A DNA stretch of 64,000 bases from assembly GCA_018806915.1 (NCBI GenBank), contig JAGKQI010000104.1, positions 620,001-684,000 of the forward strand. Reading direction: 5' to 3'. The notes under the pieces are model-generated. The model ran no database searches. It saw only the letters and a list, made by a program, of their open reading frames with translations, and was not told the DNA's origin. Positions 41,231-53,571 of this stretch are shown here, one piece after another; position 1 is the stretch's first letter; each line of letters opens with the position of its first letter. The translations under genes and the position numbers were made by a program. The stretch comes from Phytophthora colocasiae. Lineage: Eukaryota > Oomycota > Peronosporomycetes > Peronosporales > Peronosporaceae.

Positions 41231-41503
41231 TGGCATGCATGTACCCAGCTTCTCCAACCCATGACTGGATACTCTATTCGAGCAGGCATAGTTAAGCAGA
41301 TCGCAACGACTGAAGCATGCAGCTGTAGAGGATACTGTTCAACAGATCAAGGACGCTTCTCCCTGGACTGCCACTACGGTAGGCGAGATCGTCCATGAAG
41401 AGTACTAGTAGTTAAGACATTACTTTGCTATTTACCGGCAACTACTGAAGTCAATACACGTTGACTTCGCGGGAGTTCCAGCTCCCAATCCGTGAGCACC
41501 ACA
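41231..41503 (+). repeat. Gypsy 5' LTR
   Basis: 273 bp, identical to the 3' LTR as far as read, which indicates recent insertion. Confidence 0.9.
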
Positions 41504-41532
41504 AAGTTAACTTTAGTATCGTGCAAGAAGCG

Positions 41533-42699
41533 ATGCAAACCCGTAGTGGGCGTCCTAGCCAAAGTGACCAGAGGTCGTCGCAAACTATGACGAACACTGC
41601 AACCACTCCGACGGCATCGGGTATAACCACGACTGCCCCGTCGGGGAATGGCAACCAGGTCCCGGTGACGGCTAGCTCGATCGTTCCACCGTACATTACG
41701 GACGTTTCGCACCCCGCGTTGGTTAAATGGAAACGAGAGCGACAGGAGTATGAAGAGGCGATTGAGGCGCGTTGCGCCGCCACCGGAGAAGACAAGGCGA
41801 AGGCGCTGAGAAGCGTGAAGAACTGCTTTAATCGACAATTGCTGTCTACTCTATGCAAACTGGAGTGGGATACAACCGTTGAGGCGGTTACAGAGGATCG
41901 CATTATCTCTGAGTTGGACAAGATCATTGGAAACGTCATGAATGACGCGATCGTTGACATCGGAGCCGTCTTTAACGCAAACTTGAAAATGGACCTTCGG
42001 GAACGCGACGTGAAGGCTCGAGTTATCAATTATTTCATGCGTTGTGACGAGATTGTGCTTGAACATGGCTTATCAAGCACCTTTGCAACGGCGACTGGTA
42101 TCAAAGAGAAATGTAGGCTGCTTCGTCAACACCTTGAGCCAGTAGCTCTCCGTGAAGCTGTTGATGTCCATCAGCGGGTTGTTGACGCTTCCAGCAAGGC
42201 CGATGAACAGGCGCTCTACTTGTTGGTGAAGGAAAAGGCGCTTGAGCAGGAAAAGATGTTTCAGATGATGGCGAAGCGCAAGAAACAAACACCGGCAAAT
42301 GCAACTGGAGGAAAATCCCAGCTCTCGTCACGAAAACGAGATGCCTCGACTAAAGAGCCCCAAGGACAGTCTCGCACAGTGGTTGACTCGAAGACCACCA
42401 CAAAGACGCCTGCCAAAGCAAACTCGAAACCCAGGACGGGCTGCTTCCATTGTGGTAAGGACCACTGGCTCAGCCAGTGCCCTGACCTTGATGAAGCTGG
42501 CAAAGAGGCAATTTTGGCAGCGAGAAAGACCAAATCCGGGACTGCATCAGGAGCAGAGAAGCGCCTTCGGTCGAAACGTGTCGACGGTAGCATTAACACT
42601 AACGCCGACACAGACGAGGCCCGCCGTCCGACTGTGATTTTGAATGGCGTGTTCGAACTACCTTACTTTTGTATTGTGCGGACAGTGGATCGGACTTGA
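41533..42699 (+). CDS. Gypsy Gag protein with CCHC zinc knuckle
   Basis: 388 residues from the first ATG after the LTR; the open frame reaches back with no ATG. A retrotransposon-Gag-like helical region covers residues 60-260, followed by a basic linker and CFHCGKDHWLSQC (CX2CX4HX4C). The frame closes at 42699, overlapping the protease frame by 31 bp, compatible with a -1 shift or with decay. Confidence 0.82.
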   Translation: MQTRSGRPSQSDQRSSQTMTNTATTPTASGITTTAPSGNGNQVPVTASSIVPPYITDVSHPALVKWKRERQEYEEAIEARCAATGEDKAKALRSVKNCFNRQLLSTLCKLEWDTTVEAVTEDRIISELDKIIGNVMNDAIVDIGAVFNANLKMDLRERDVKARVINYFMRCDEIVLEHGLSSTFATATGIKEKCRLLRQHLEPVALREAVDVHQRVVDASSKADEQALYLLVKEKALEQEKMFQMMAKRKKQTPANATGGKSQLSSRKRDASTKEPQGQSRTVVDSKTTTKTPAKANSKPRTGCFHCGKDHWLSQCPDLDEAGKEAILAARKTKSGTASGAEKRLRSKRVDGSINTNADTDEARRPTVILNGVFELPYFCIVRTVDRT

Positions 42700-45600
42700 A
42701 TATCATTAGTCGACAACATGTGGACGAATTATGCGCTTTGGACCCAGCGATAACGTTGGTGGACTTGGAAGAACCAATCTCTTCGAGAGCAGTCGGTGGA
42801 GCCATTCTGAAATCAACACAGGCACTAGATGTCCGATTGACCCTGAACACGGCAGCAGGACCGGTTCGGTGTCAAGATGCTAAACGATGTTTGATTGTGG
42901 AGTCTAACGAAGACGAATTTCTAGTGGGAAAGCAGTTACTTGTTGAACTTGGCATTGACGTCGATCGTCAACTGGAGTATCTCGCGACTCGGGAACCAGA
43001 CGGAGATGACTCATTTGATGAACCGGAAGGTATGCCACCTTGCCGGCCAGTGATTGGCGATGTTGTGCAGAATGTTGTAGACGCTCTGGTAAAGGATGCA
43101 GTAGACCGCGGGGTTGTGGACTCCTACGTTACTGACAAACTGTACGAGATTGTGAGAAAGTACGGTGGGTGGAGACTTGAGCTAGGGAACGATCCACCGG
43201 CTCGAGTGCCCCCACTCAAGATCCAGTTGAAGGCAAATGCAACACCACATAGGTGCAAAGTGCGTCAGTACAGCCCTGAAAAGTATGAGTTCCTCGCGAG
43301 CTTTAACAAGAAGCTGGTGGAGCTCGGATGGGTGTACGAAAATCGGGAAAGTCGATGGTGCTGTCCAGCACTGCCTGTACGCAAGCCTGGTACAATGGAA
43401 TTTCGCCAGACAACAGATTATTGACCTCTTAACAACGTGACAGAGCCCATAGCTGGTGTGATGCCGAGCTTGGAGGTAGCATTGGAACATTGCAGAGGGA
43501 AGATGTACTATGCGATGTTTGACTTCCTAAAGGGTTTTTGGCAGCTTCCTTTACACAAAGACAGCCGCGAATTCCTCTCCTACATGACGGACAAAGGGAT
43601 TTACGTGTTCCTCAAGGTAGTACCGATGCGGCACTTCATTTTCAGTCGACTGTTGAGATGGTATTGGGTGACTTAGTTGGCAAGTGTGTGGTTGTCTGGA
43701 TTGACGACCTACTGGTTTTTGCCAACACCGCAGACGAAATGTTGGATGCTATCGAGGCGGTTCTAACGAAGTTGGACGAGCACGGGCTAATCCTAAATCC
43801 TAAGAAGAGTGCGGTGTTCCTGACAGAGGTTCGGTGGTGTGGTAGAATCATTAACAAGGATGGTATTGGCCACGACCCTGAACGCATCCGGGCACTGCGA
43901 GAGATGCCAACGCCGACAACTGCGGCCGAGCTACAGCAATTTTTATGTGCGAGTAATTGGATGCGCGCTAGTCTGGTGGACTATGCACGAGTTTCTCGAC
44001 CACTACAAGAACGCCTTGATCAAGCTCTTGCGGGGACGAAACGAACTAAGCAGAGCAGCGGCTGGGGTCCAGATAACACTGACTCCGGATGAAGTTGTGG
44101 CGTTTGAAGCGGTTAAGGATCTGCTTGGACATTCGGCAATGCTGGCCTACCCGGATCCAACCAAGGAGCTCTGTGTGCTATCTGACGCTGCCGATTCTGG
44201 CTGGGGGCTAGTTGTGTCACAAGTTGAACACTGGCAACCAAATGTACCCATCCAAGAACAGCACCACGAACTACTCGTCTGTATGGGGGGCAGTTTTACG
44301 GGATCAGAGCTTAATTGGAGCGTCATCGAAAAGGAGTCGTACCCGATTGTGCACGCATGCGAGAAGCTAGAATATCTACTGCTGCGTCCACAAGGGTTTC
44401 GCCTCTATTGCGACCATCGAAATATCATATACCTGTTCTCGCCGAACAAGGAAATGAAACGTCATGTACGAGGCAAGTTGCTACGATGGTCTACCAAACT
44501 ACAAGAGTATCGCTACACTATTGAGCACATTGAAGGAGTGCACAACGTGTGGGCCGACCTTATTTCGAGGTGGGGTGGGCAGCCGCAACCTGCAGCGAGG
44601 ATCCATTCGGCCAAACGCTTCACGAGGAAGAGCCGAAAACGTGATAGGGATGCGGTGACGAATGATAAGGCTGCCACTGGTCCAACACCACTACGTCCAC
44701 TGGACAAAGATGACTTCGTATGGCCGACAGTTGATGAAATTGGCAGCGTGCAGGCACTTTACGAGGCACCATCGGGTGCAACGCTGGGTTGTGACGAATT
44801 GTGGACAGTGGATAGTTTGATTTGGATACCGTCTCAAGCGGTTGAACTGGTACAACGACTATTGATTATCGCTCATTGTGGAAGCAGTGGACACCGCGGC
44901 ATGCATGTGATGGAGAACCACATTCGCCGGTTGTTCTACTTGGATGGTCTTAGTGGGATTGTACGTGCATTCTGTATGAAGTGCCTGCTCTGCCTACATG
45001 TGAAAGGTGGCGTTGTGATTCCTCGCCCTTTCAGCGAGACGCACCACACATTCGAGCGTAATGAAACACTGCATTGGGACTTCCTGACACTTGGAGAATC
45101 GTTCGGGTCGTCTCGCTATGTGTTGGTCCTAAAGGACGAAGCTACTCATTTTGTGGAACTAGTGGCATGTGATGTACCGACGTCAGCAGTGGCAGCAACG
45201 GCTATCTTAGACTGGTACAGCCGCTACGGCGTACCAACTACGTGGGTTAGCGACTCAGGATCGCACTTTAAGAGTGAGGTGATCGCTGAATTGAACCGAC
45301 GACTAAAAGGGCGACAGAAATTCATACTGGCGTACTCGCCATGGAAAAATGGTTCAGTGGAACGGGTTAACCGCGACATTTTGCAAGTTCTGAAGGCTTT
45401 GGCTTTGGAATTTCGAGTGAGTGTACACGATTGGCCGTATTTCCTACCTTTGATCCAGTCGAGCATCAATCATTCACCTGTGCCGTCGCTGGCTAACAAA
45501 GCTCCTATTGAGCTCTTTACCGGACTTCCATGTCCCAGTGCTTTGGACACTGTATTTTTCCCAGAGGGGAGAGGGCGTGTGGCTACTCTTACTGATCCAC

Positions 45601-46207
45601 GACGTGGGACTGAACAGCGACTCGCCAATTTGAGAGCGTCAGTTGAGGTGATGCACAAAGCTGTGAAGGACAAGCGTACTAAGCAGGCTCAATAGTACAG
45701 AGCACGACCACACTACCACCAGCAGATCAACTTCTCGGTTGGTGACTACGTGCTACGTTCACGCGTCGACGAGAAGCTTCATGCAAACAAACTGCGAGTG
45801 ATGTGGGTCGGTCCTTATCGTGTTGTCAGCAGCGCTAGCTACTACTTTACTGTGGAGCATTTGGTAACTGGGATCACGATGGACGTGCACCCATCTCGCC
45901 TAAAACTGTACGCAGATGAATCTCTGGACGTCAGTGAAGAGCTGCTGGACCACGTCGCCTCTCAGGGGATCTGCTGGCTATAGAAGCGCTTGTAGGGCAC
46001 CGAATTAATGCCAACATGAAGGCCTATGAGGTTCAAGTGCAGTGGGCCGGACTCGAAGCTATTGAAAACTCCTGGGAGCCTCTGAAAACGATTGGAGAAG
46101 ATGTACCACAACTTCTGTTACAGTACGCGAATGGTGCTGATGACGGCCAATTCCTACGTGCCGTGACCCGTGCTATCGATTCCAAGCAGCGGCAACGCGC
46201 CAAGTGA
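42669..46207 (+). pseudogene. Gypsy Pol with chromodomain, multiply broken
   Basis: Domains in order: protease (YCADSGSDLNII); RT to about 44030 with the active site WIDDLLVFA; RNase H (VLSDAADSGWGL, LYCDHRNIIYLF); zinc-binding and integrase core (HCGSSGHRGMH, CMKCLLC, LHWDFL, VSDSGSHFKSE, NGSVERVNRD); then VGDYVLRSRV and a chromodomain YEVQVQWAGLEAIENSWEP. Breaks: TGA at 43422 where RT normally has Arg, frameshifts near 43600, 44040 and 45960, and TAG at 45693 where Gln is expected. The protein-coding damage contrasts with the identical LTRs, so some breaks may be inherited from the donor or be sequence errors. Confidence 0.85.
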
Positions 46208-46639
46208 ACTAAAAGCAGAGTTATGGTGACTTCCTTCCAAAGCTGATGATCTAGTTTGGGAGGATTTGAGTCTATAAACCTCTGTCGAGCCGAAGAAGTC
46301 CTGTGACCAATGGACAACGTGTTCAGTACTGCACTACAGCGGATAACGGGGTCTGGGGTCAATCACAAGGATATCTGCTCCGTACGAGGACTTTCAAGAT
46401 TCCAAGACTCCTGATTGGCTGAAATTTGAATCTGAGCGTTCTCATTGGCTGGGTGTCAAGAGTTGCAAATCTTTGCAAAAATGACCTGTAACACTGCAAC
46501 GTGTTGAAGTTGGTGTACCGGCTGCGCGCTATATGTGACGAGACACGCAATTGGACGAACGGAAAAGCGGCTGCATATTCACAACGGTATTACAACCCGC
46601 ACTGGTGACCACTGCGAGGAGTTGGAAAGCTTGGGGGGC

Positions 46640-46912
46640 TGGCATGCATGTACCCAGCTTCTCCAACCCATGACTGGATACTCTATTCGAGCAGGCATAG
46701 TTAAGCAGATCGCAACGACTGAAGCATGCAGCTGTAGAGGATACTGTTCAACAGATCAAGGACGCTTCTCCCTGGACTGCCACTACGGTAGGCGAGATCG
46801 TCCATGAAGAGTACTAGTAGTTAAGACATTACTTTGCTATTTACCGGCAACTACTGAAGTCAATACACGTTGACTTCGCGGGAGTTCCAGCTCCCAATCC
46901 GTGAGCACCACA
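46640..46912 (+). repeat. Gypsy 3' LTR
   Basis: 273 bp, preceded by the G-rich polypurine tract; ends directly at the solute-binding gene sequence. Confidence 0.9.
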
Positions 46913-47674
46913 TGACCCCAGCTCAGATAGTCCGTGCCGTTTCCTCCCACGAATACGATCGGGGCGCCGCCACCGCCCGTGCCGACACCAATCATTTTCT
47001 CCCCAGAGCTCACCAGCGACATTGGAGCCGCGGTTGAAGCTGACGTTCTGCTTAGCGAGACCAGACACCCAGTCCCATCCGTACTTCTCCACGTAGCGGG
47101 TGTACAGGAACAACACAGCGTCGTCATCGTGCGGATAGGATGAGGCAATCTTGCCAGCCCATTTCGGGTCCGTCAGATCCGCTGGGGTAGTAGGCGGCGC
47201 CACACCGTCAAGTCCGGTAGAGTTGTAGATGTAACCGAACGTGAAGATGGTGTACGCCAACCATGCGCCGTTCTTGTCCTTCAACGTGTCATGAACCTTG
47301 GAGAAGTTGGTCGGCTTGTACGGCAAGAGATCACCAGCCTTAGTCCAGCGAGTGAAGTCTTGCAGGGTTTGCAGTGCCACCACGTCAGGTACTAGAGTGT
47401 CAGTCGCGAGTTGATTGTCGATACGCACGTCGTGGTATTTGCTGTAGTCGACGATGGCGGTGAAGTTGATCTTCGGGAAACGCTGCGTAAATGCTTCGTG
47501 AAGACCGTCTTGCTGCGCTGGGGTGTCGCCTCCGTGGTAGAGGACGAGGTTACCACCTTCTTCCACGGCGTCAGCGTAGAGTTGGTCAATGGTCTTGGTC
47601 TCCTCACCAGTTTTAGCTACGACTCCAGAGGAAAAGATAGTGCAAACAAACAGGAGCGGAGCAAAAAGCTGCAT
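46913..47674 (-). pseudogene. Solute-binding gene copy G, N-terminal part
   Basis: Begins with the family start MQLFAPLLFVCTIF, keeps YHGGD, VDYSKYHDVRIDNQLATDTL, GKIASSYPHDDDAVLFLY and FNRGSNVAGEL, then loses frame because 8 bp present in copy D (between two GAGCTC/CAGCTC strings) are missing. It stops at the Gypsy LTR within the codons for WGQ. With the part at 40932-41222 it forms one gene that was already frameshifted before the retrotransposon landed. Confidence 0.88.
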
Positions 47675-48620
47675 GGTTTGTAGTCGGCAACTTGGGCAGG
47701 AGAACGGAAGTTGTAGAATGACTCAATCAACGATGAGGTCGGCAAACACGATCGGTTCTTGCTGTCTGGGAAACGTGCTACATGTACAGCCTTCTGAGTA
47801 CATCGCACACGTCTGGGAGCTGTCATTCGCACTGCAACCCGATCGTACCGCCACTTCTTCACTGTTGACGCGGTAAACAGGTTGTCCTTCAGCGTAACCA
47901 CCAGTTGCAAGTATTACCGTGCATTTTGCTCCGTGTAGAGTCTACCGTATATTGTACACACACCTGTGATGATAAAGATACGTGCTGTTCGTTTGAAACA
48001 GTTGTGCCAATCTAGGAATCCTAGACTACGTACGATACGGGGATCACGTAGTTCGAGTTTGGGTAAACAGCGTTATCCAACTCGATTGAACGACATGTAT
48101 GATCTGGCCAGTCGACAGCCTAAAAGTGCAGTTCAACAAAATGACAGCTTACGTTGCAGTTTGGCTCGATAGGGGACCTCGGAGAAGCTTGCACCGTGCG
48201 AGTTTCGCTTTGTCAATTACATGTACTGTACAGGTGTACAGGATAGAATACATCCGGTTATCTCCGCAGTGCGGAATCCGCACTGTGAAGTTCACAGGAC
48301 CGCCTAGCGAATTTCGCAAGCTGCGCCCATGCTGATCACAGCCTTGCTTTTGCGCACATCCCAGTCGCTTTCCTGCCTCCAAACTGGACCTCCTCCTCTC
48401 CTCACATCGTTATTCACACTGGCAATACCGGTACTATACGTGGAAGGCTCCCCACAATTTTACGCAATATTGAGAATATGTAGTACGGTACTACATAGTA
48501 TTGATGCGTCTGAATATTGCGTAAAATTGCCTTTGCTCTTCTGAAAGATAACCTGCCGCATCCTCAGAATATGCAATGCTCAGCAGGGCGACAAAGCAGC
48601 GACTTGGGCTGCTTAGAAAC
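47675..48620. repeat. Array spacer, unit 1
   Basis: About 0.95 kb that is repeated after each array pseudogene (also at 49591-50605, 51577-52598, 53572-54593, 55565-57901 and, diverged, 60128-60990). This first copy lacks about 75 bp near 48300 that the others have. It contains GTGCGGAATCCGCAC and the 75-bp hairpin described separately. Short open frames on both strands are not conserved as proteins elsewhere. Confidence 0.85.
48455..48529. repeat. Conserved 75-bp hairpin in each array unit
   Basis: CAATTTTACGCAATATT and its exact reverse complement bound a 75-bp segment that also contains the smaller inverted pair TATGTAGTAC/GTACTACATA. The same structure occurs at 50440-50514, 52433-52507, 54428-54502 and 57736-57810. 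A diverged version lies at the left edge of the Mutator-like element. It could be a MITE remnant or a structured RNA or DNA signal. Confidence 0.85.
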
Positions 48621-49590
48621 CAGGATGCAACCCAACCGTCCCAGGACTCGGCTTACCTTGTACCTCACCGAAGTGTAGTGCGAATGTCTGCTTCCACTTC
48701 TCCATGAACGCCGGGAATGCATCTATGTTGGCCTCTGGAACGTGCCCAAGGCTTGTTCGTGTTGATATCCGTACGCACACTATCGAACACTACAGACTTC
48801 TGGAAACAATCCAATTCATAAACAGCTTCGCAGCGGCAGGATGTTTGGCCCTTTTCAAAATTCCAACACATTGACCCCACTCCTCCCACGAACACGGCCC
48901 CGCTTACCAATCATTTTCTCCCAGAGCTCACCAGCGACATTGGAGCCGCGGTTGAAGCTGACGTTCTGCTTAGCGAGACCAGACACCCAGTCCCATCCGT
49001 ACTTCTCCACGTAGCGGGTGTACAGGAACAACACAGCGTCGTCATCGTGCGGATAGGATGAGGCAATCTTGCCAGCCCATTTCGGGTCCGTCAGATCCGC
49101 TGGGGTAGTAGGCGGCGCCACACCGTCAAGTCCGGTAGAGTTGTAGATGTAACCGAACGTGAAGATGGTGTACGCCAACCATGCGCCGTTCTTGTCCTTC
49201 AACGTGTCATGAACCTTGGAGAAGTTGGCCGGCTTGTACGGCAAGAGATCACCAGCCTTAGTCCAGCGAGTGAAGTCTTGCAGCGTTTGCAGTGCCACCA
49301 CGTCAGGTACTAGAGTGTCAGTCGCGAGTTGATTGTCGATACGCACGTCGTGGTATTTGCTGTAGTCGACGATGGCGGTGAAGTTGATCTTCGGAAACGC
49401 TGCGTAAATGCTTCGTGAAGACCGTCTTGCTGCGCTGGGGTGTCGCCTCCGTGGTAGAGGACGAGGTTACCACCTTCTTCCACGGCGTCAGCGTAGAGTT
49501 GGTCAATGGTCTTGGTCTCCTCACCAGTTTTAGCTACGACTCCAGAGGAAAAGATAGTGCAAACAAACAGGAGCGGAGCAAAAGCTGCAT
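48621..49590 (-). pseudogene. Array solute-binding pseudogene, unit 2
   Basis: Codes most of the N-terminal lobe, then diverges after SNVAGELW because of the shared 8-bp deletion. The following central segment is largely missing, and the C-terminal remnant (WGQ-like, AKHPAAAKLF-like, SVVFDSVRTDINTNKPW) is in other frames with several deletions. A 1-bp loss in TTCGG(G)AAACGC breaks the N-terminal part as well. Confidence 0.85.
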
Positions 49591-50605
49591 GGTTTGTAGT
49601 CGGCAACTTGGGCAGGAGAACGGAAGTTGTAGAATGACTCAATCAACGATGAGGTCGGCAAACACGATCAGGTTCTTGCTGTCTGGGAAACGTGCTACAT
49701 GTACAGCCTTCTGAGTACATCGCACACGTCTGGGAGCTGTCATTCGCACTGCAACCCGATCGTACCGCCACTTCTTCACTGTTGACGCGGTAAACAGGTT
49801 GTCCTTCAGCGTAACCACCAGCTGCAAGTATTACCGTGCATTTTGCTCCGTGTAGAGTCTACCGTATATTGTACACACACCTGTGATGATAAAGATACGT
49901 GCTGTTCGTTTGAAACAGTTGTGCCAATCTAGGAATCCTAGACTACGTACGATACGGGGATCACGTAGTTCGAGTTTGGGTAAACAGCGTTATCCAACTC
50001 GATTGAACGACATGTATGATCTGGCCAGTCGACAGCCTAAAAGTGCAGTTCAACAAAATGACAGCTTACGTTGCAGTTTGGCTCGATAGGGGACCTCGGA
50101 GAAGCTTGCACCGTGCGAGTTTCGCTTTGTCAATTACATGTACTGTACAGGTGTACAGGATAGAATACATCCGGTTATCTCCGCAGTGCGGAATCCGCAC
50201 TGTGAAGTTCACAGGAAGCTACTGTACGTACGCTGTCCAGCATTTGCAAATCATAAGCGGGACGCCAAGTTGGAGTCCAACATTGTTGAGCCCCGCCTAG
50301 CGAATTTCGCAAGCTGCGCCCATGCTGATCACAGCCTTGCTTTTGCGCACATCCCAGTCGCTTTCCTGCCTCCAAACTGGACCTCCTCCTCTCGTTATTC
50401 ACACTGGCAATACCGGTACTATACGTGGAAGGCTCCCCACAATTTTACGCAATATTGAGAATATGTAGTACGGTACTACATAGTATTGATGCGTCTGAAT
50501 ATTGCGTAAAATTGCCTTTGCTCTTCTGAAAGATAACCTGCCGCATCCTCAGAATATGCAATGCTCAGCAGGGCGACAAAGCAGCGACTTGGGCTGCTTA
50601 GAAAC

Positions 50606-51576
50606 CAGGATGCAACCCAACCGTCCCAGGACTCGGCTTACCTTGTACCTCACCGAAGTGTAGTGCGAATGTCTGCTTCCACTTCTCCATGAACGCCGGG
50701 AATGCATCTATGTTGGCCTCTGGAACGTGCCCAAGGCTTGTTCGTGTTGATATCCGTACGCACACTATCGAACACTACAGACTTCTGGAAACAATCCAAT
50801 TCATAAACAGCTTCTGCAGCGGCAGGATGTTTGGCCCTTTCAAAATTCCAACACATTGACCCCACTCCTCCCACGAACACGGCCCCGCTTACCAATCATT
50901 TTCTCCCAGAGCTCACCAGCGACATTGGAGCCGCGGTTGAAGCTGACGTTCTGCTTAGCGAGACCAGACACCCAGTCCCATCCGTACTTCTCCACGTAGC
51001 GGGTGTACAGGAACAACACAGCGTCGTCATCGTGCCGGATAGGATGAGGCAATCTTGCCAGCCCATTTCCGGGTCCGTCAGATCCGCTGGGGTAGTAGGC
51101 GGCGCCACACCGTCAAGTCCGGTAGAGTTGTAGATGTAACTGAACGTGAAGATGGTGTACGCCAACCATGCGCCGTTCTTGTCCTTCAACGTGTCATGAA
51201 CCTTGGAGAAGTTGGCTGGCTTGTACGGCAAGAGATCACCAGCCTTAGTCCAGCGAGTGAAGTCTTGCAGCGTTTGCAGTGCCACCACGTCAGGTACTAG
51301 AGTGTCAGTCGCGAGTTGATTGTCGATACGCACGTCGTGGTATTTGGCTGTAGTCGACGATGGCGGTGAAGTTGATCTTCGGAAACGCTGCGTAAATGCT
51401 TCGTGAAGACCGTCTTGCTGCGCTGGGGTGTCGCCTCCGTGGTAGAGGACGAGGTTACCACCTTCTTCCACGGCGTCAGCGTAGAGTTGGTCAATGGTCT
51501 TGGTCTCTCACCAGTTTTAGCTACGACTCCAGAGGAAAAGATAGTGCAAACAAACAGGAGCGGAGCAAAGCTGCAT
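50606..51576 (-). pseudogene. Array solute-binding pseudogene, unit 3
   Basis: Same shared deletions as the other units, plus at least five private single-base indels (for example CGTGCCGGATAGG, ATTTCCGGGTC, TATTTGGCTG, GTCTCTCACC, CAAAGCTGC). All are one-base changes in short runs, a pattern that also fits sequencing or assembly error. Confidence 0.85.
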
Positions 51577-52598
51577 GGTTTGTAGTCGGCAACTTGGGCA
51601 GGAGAACGGAAGTTGTAGAATGACTCAATCAACGATGAGGTCGGCAAACACGATCGGTTCTTGCTGTCTGGGAAACGTGCTACATGTACAGCCTTCTGAG
51701 TACATCGCACACGTCTGGGAGCTGTCATTCGCACTGCAACCCGATCGTACCGCCACTTCTTCACTGTTGACGCGGTAAACAGGTTGTCCTTCAGCGTAAC
51801 CACCAGTTGCAAGTATTACCGTGCATTTTGCTCCGTGTAGAGTCTACCGTATATTGTACACACACCTGTGATGATAAAGATACGTGCTGTTCGTTTGAAA
51901 CAGTTGTGCCAATCTAGGAATCCTAGACTACGTACGATACGGGGATCACGTAGTTCGAGTTTGGGTAAACAGCGTTATCCAACTCGATTGAACGACATGT
52001 ATGATCTGGCCAGTCGACAGCCTAAAAGTGCAGTTCAACAAAATGACAGCTTACGTTGCAGTTTGGCTCGATAGGGGACCTCGGAGAAGCTTGCACCGTG
52101 CGAGTTTCGCTTTGTCAATTACATGTACTGTACAGGTGTACAGGATAGAATACATCCGGTTATCTCCGCAGTGCGGAATCCGCACTGTGAAGTTCACAGG
52201 AAGCTACTGTACGTACGCTGTCCAGCATTTGCAAATCATAAGCGGGACGCCAAGTTGGAGTCCAACATTGTTGAGCCCCGCCTAGCGAATTTCGCAAGCT
52301 GCGCCCATGCTGATCACAGCCTTGCTTTTGCGCACATCCCAGTCGCTTTCCTGCCTCCAAACTGGACCTCCTCCTCTCCTCACATCGTTATTCACACTGG
52401 CAATACCGGTACTATACGTGGAAGGCTCCCCACAATTTTACGCAATATTGAGAATATGTAGTACGGTACTACATAGTATTGATGCGTCTGAATATTGCGT
52501 AAAATTGCCTTTGCTCTTCTGAAAGATAACCTGCCGCATCCTCAGAATATGCAATGCTCAGCAGGGCGACAAAGCAGCGACTTGGGCTGCTTAGAAAC

Positions 52599-53571
52599 CA
52601 GGATGCAACCCAACCGTCCCAGGACTCGGCTTACCTTGTACCTCACCGAAGTGTAGTGCGAATGTCTGCTTCCACTTCTCCATGAACGCCGGGAATGCAT
52701 CTATGTTGGCCTCTGGAACGTGCCCAAGGCTTGTTCGTGTTGATATCCGTACGCACACTATCGAACACTACAGACTTCTGGAAACAATCCAATTCATAAA
52801 CAGCTTCGCAGCGGCAGGATGTTTGGCCCTTTTCAAAATTCCAACACATTGACCCCACTCCTCCCACGAACACGGCCCCGCTTACCAATCATTTTCTCCC
52901 CAGAGCTCACCAGCGACATTGGAGCCGCGGTTGAAGCTGACGTTCTGCTTAGCGAGACCAGACACCCAGTCCCATCCGTACTTCTCCACGTAGCGGGTGT
53001 ACAGGAACAACACAGCGTCGTCATCGTGCGGATAGGATGAGGCAATCTTGCCAGCCCATTTCGGGTCCGTCAGATCCGCTGGGGTAGTAGGCGGCGCCAC
53101 ACCGTCAAGTCCGGTAGAGTTGTAGATGTAACCGAACGTGAAGATGGTGTACGCCAACCATGCGCCGTTCTTGTCCTTCAACGTGTCATGAACCTTGGAG
53201 AAGTTGGCCGGCTTGTACGGCAAGAGATCACCAGCCTTAGTCCAGCGAGTGAAGTCTTGCAGCGTTTGCAGTGCCACCACGTCAGGTACTAGAGTGTCAG
53301 TCGCGAGTTGATTGTCGATACGCACGTCGTGGTATTTGCTGTAGTCGACGATGGCGGTGAAGTTGATCTTCGGGAAACGCTGCGTAAATGCTTCGTGAAG
53401 ACCGTCTTGCTGCGCTGGGGTGTCGCCTCCGTGGTAGAGGACGAGGTTACCACCTTCTTCCACGGCGTCAGCGTAGAGTTGGTCAATGGTCTTGGTCTCC
53501 TCACCAGTTTTAGCTACGACTCCAGAGGAAAAGATAGTGCAAACAAACAGGAGCGGAGCAAAAAGCTGCAT
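52599..53571 (-). pseudogene. Array solute-binding pseudogene, unit 4
   Basis: The cleanest array copy: the first 226 residues, from MQLFAPLLFVC to FNRGSNVAGELW, are uninterrupted and identical or nearly identical to intact copy D. It then frameshifts at the shared 8-bp deletion and continues into the degraded C-terminal remnant. A truncated secreted protein of 229 residues could in principle be made. Confidence 0.85.

Larger units (their letters stand above)
41231..46912 (+). mobile_element. Ty3/Gypsy chromovirus-type LTR retrotransposon
   Basis: LTRs of 273 bp (41231-41503 and 46640-46912) are identical, begin TGGCATG and end CACCACA. A purine tract (AAGCTTGGGGGG) precedes the right LTR. 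Flanks CGACC (41218-41222) and TGACC (46913-46917) are a probable 5-bp target duplication with one mismatch; copy D has TGACC at this place. Eight unexplained bases (TGTGATGA) lie between the left flank and the LTR. Gag, protease, RT, RNase H, integrase and a C-terminal chromodomain are all recognisable, with two nonsense changes and about three frameshifts. Confidence 0.9.
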
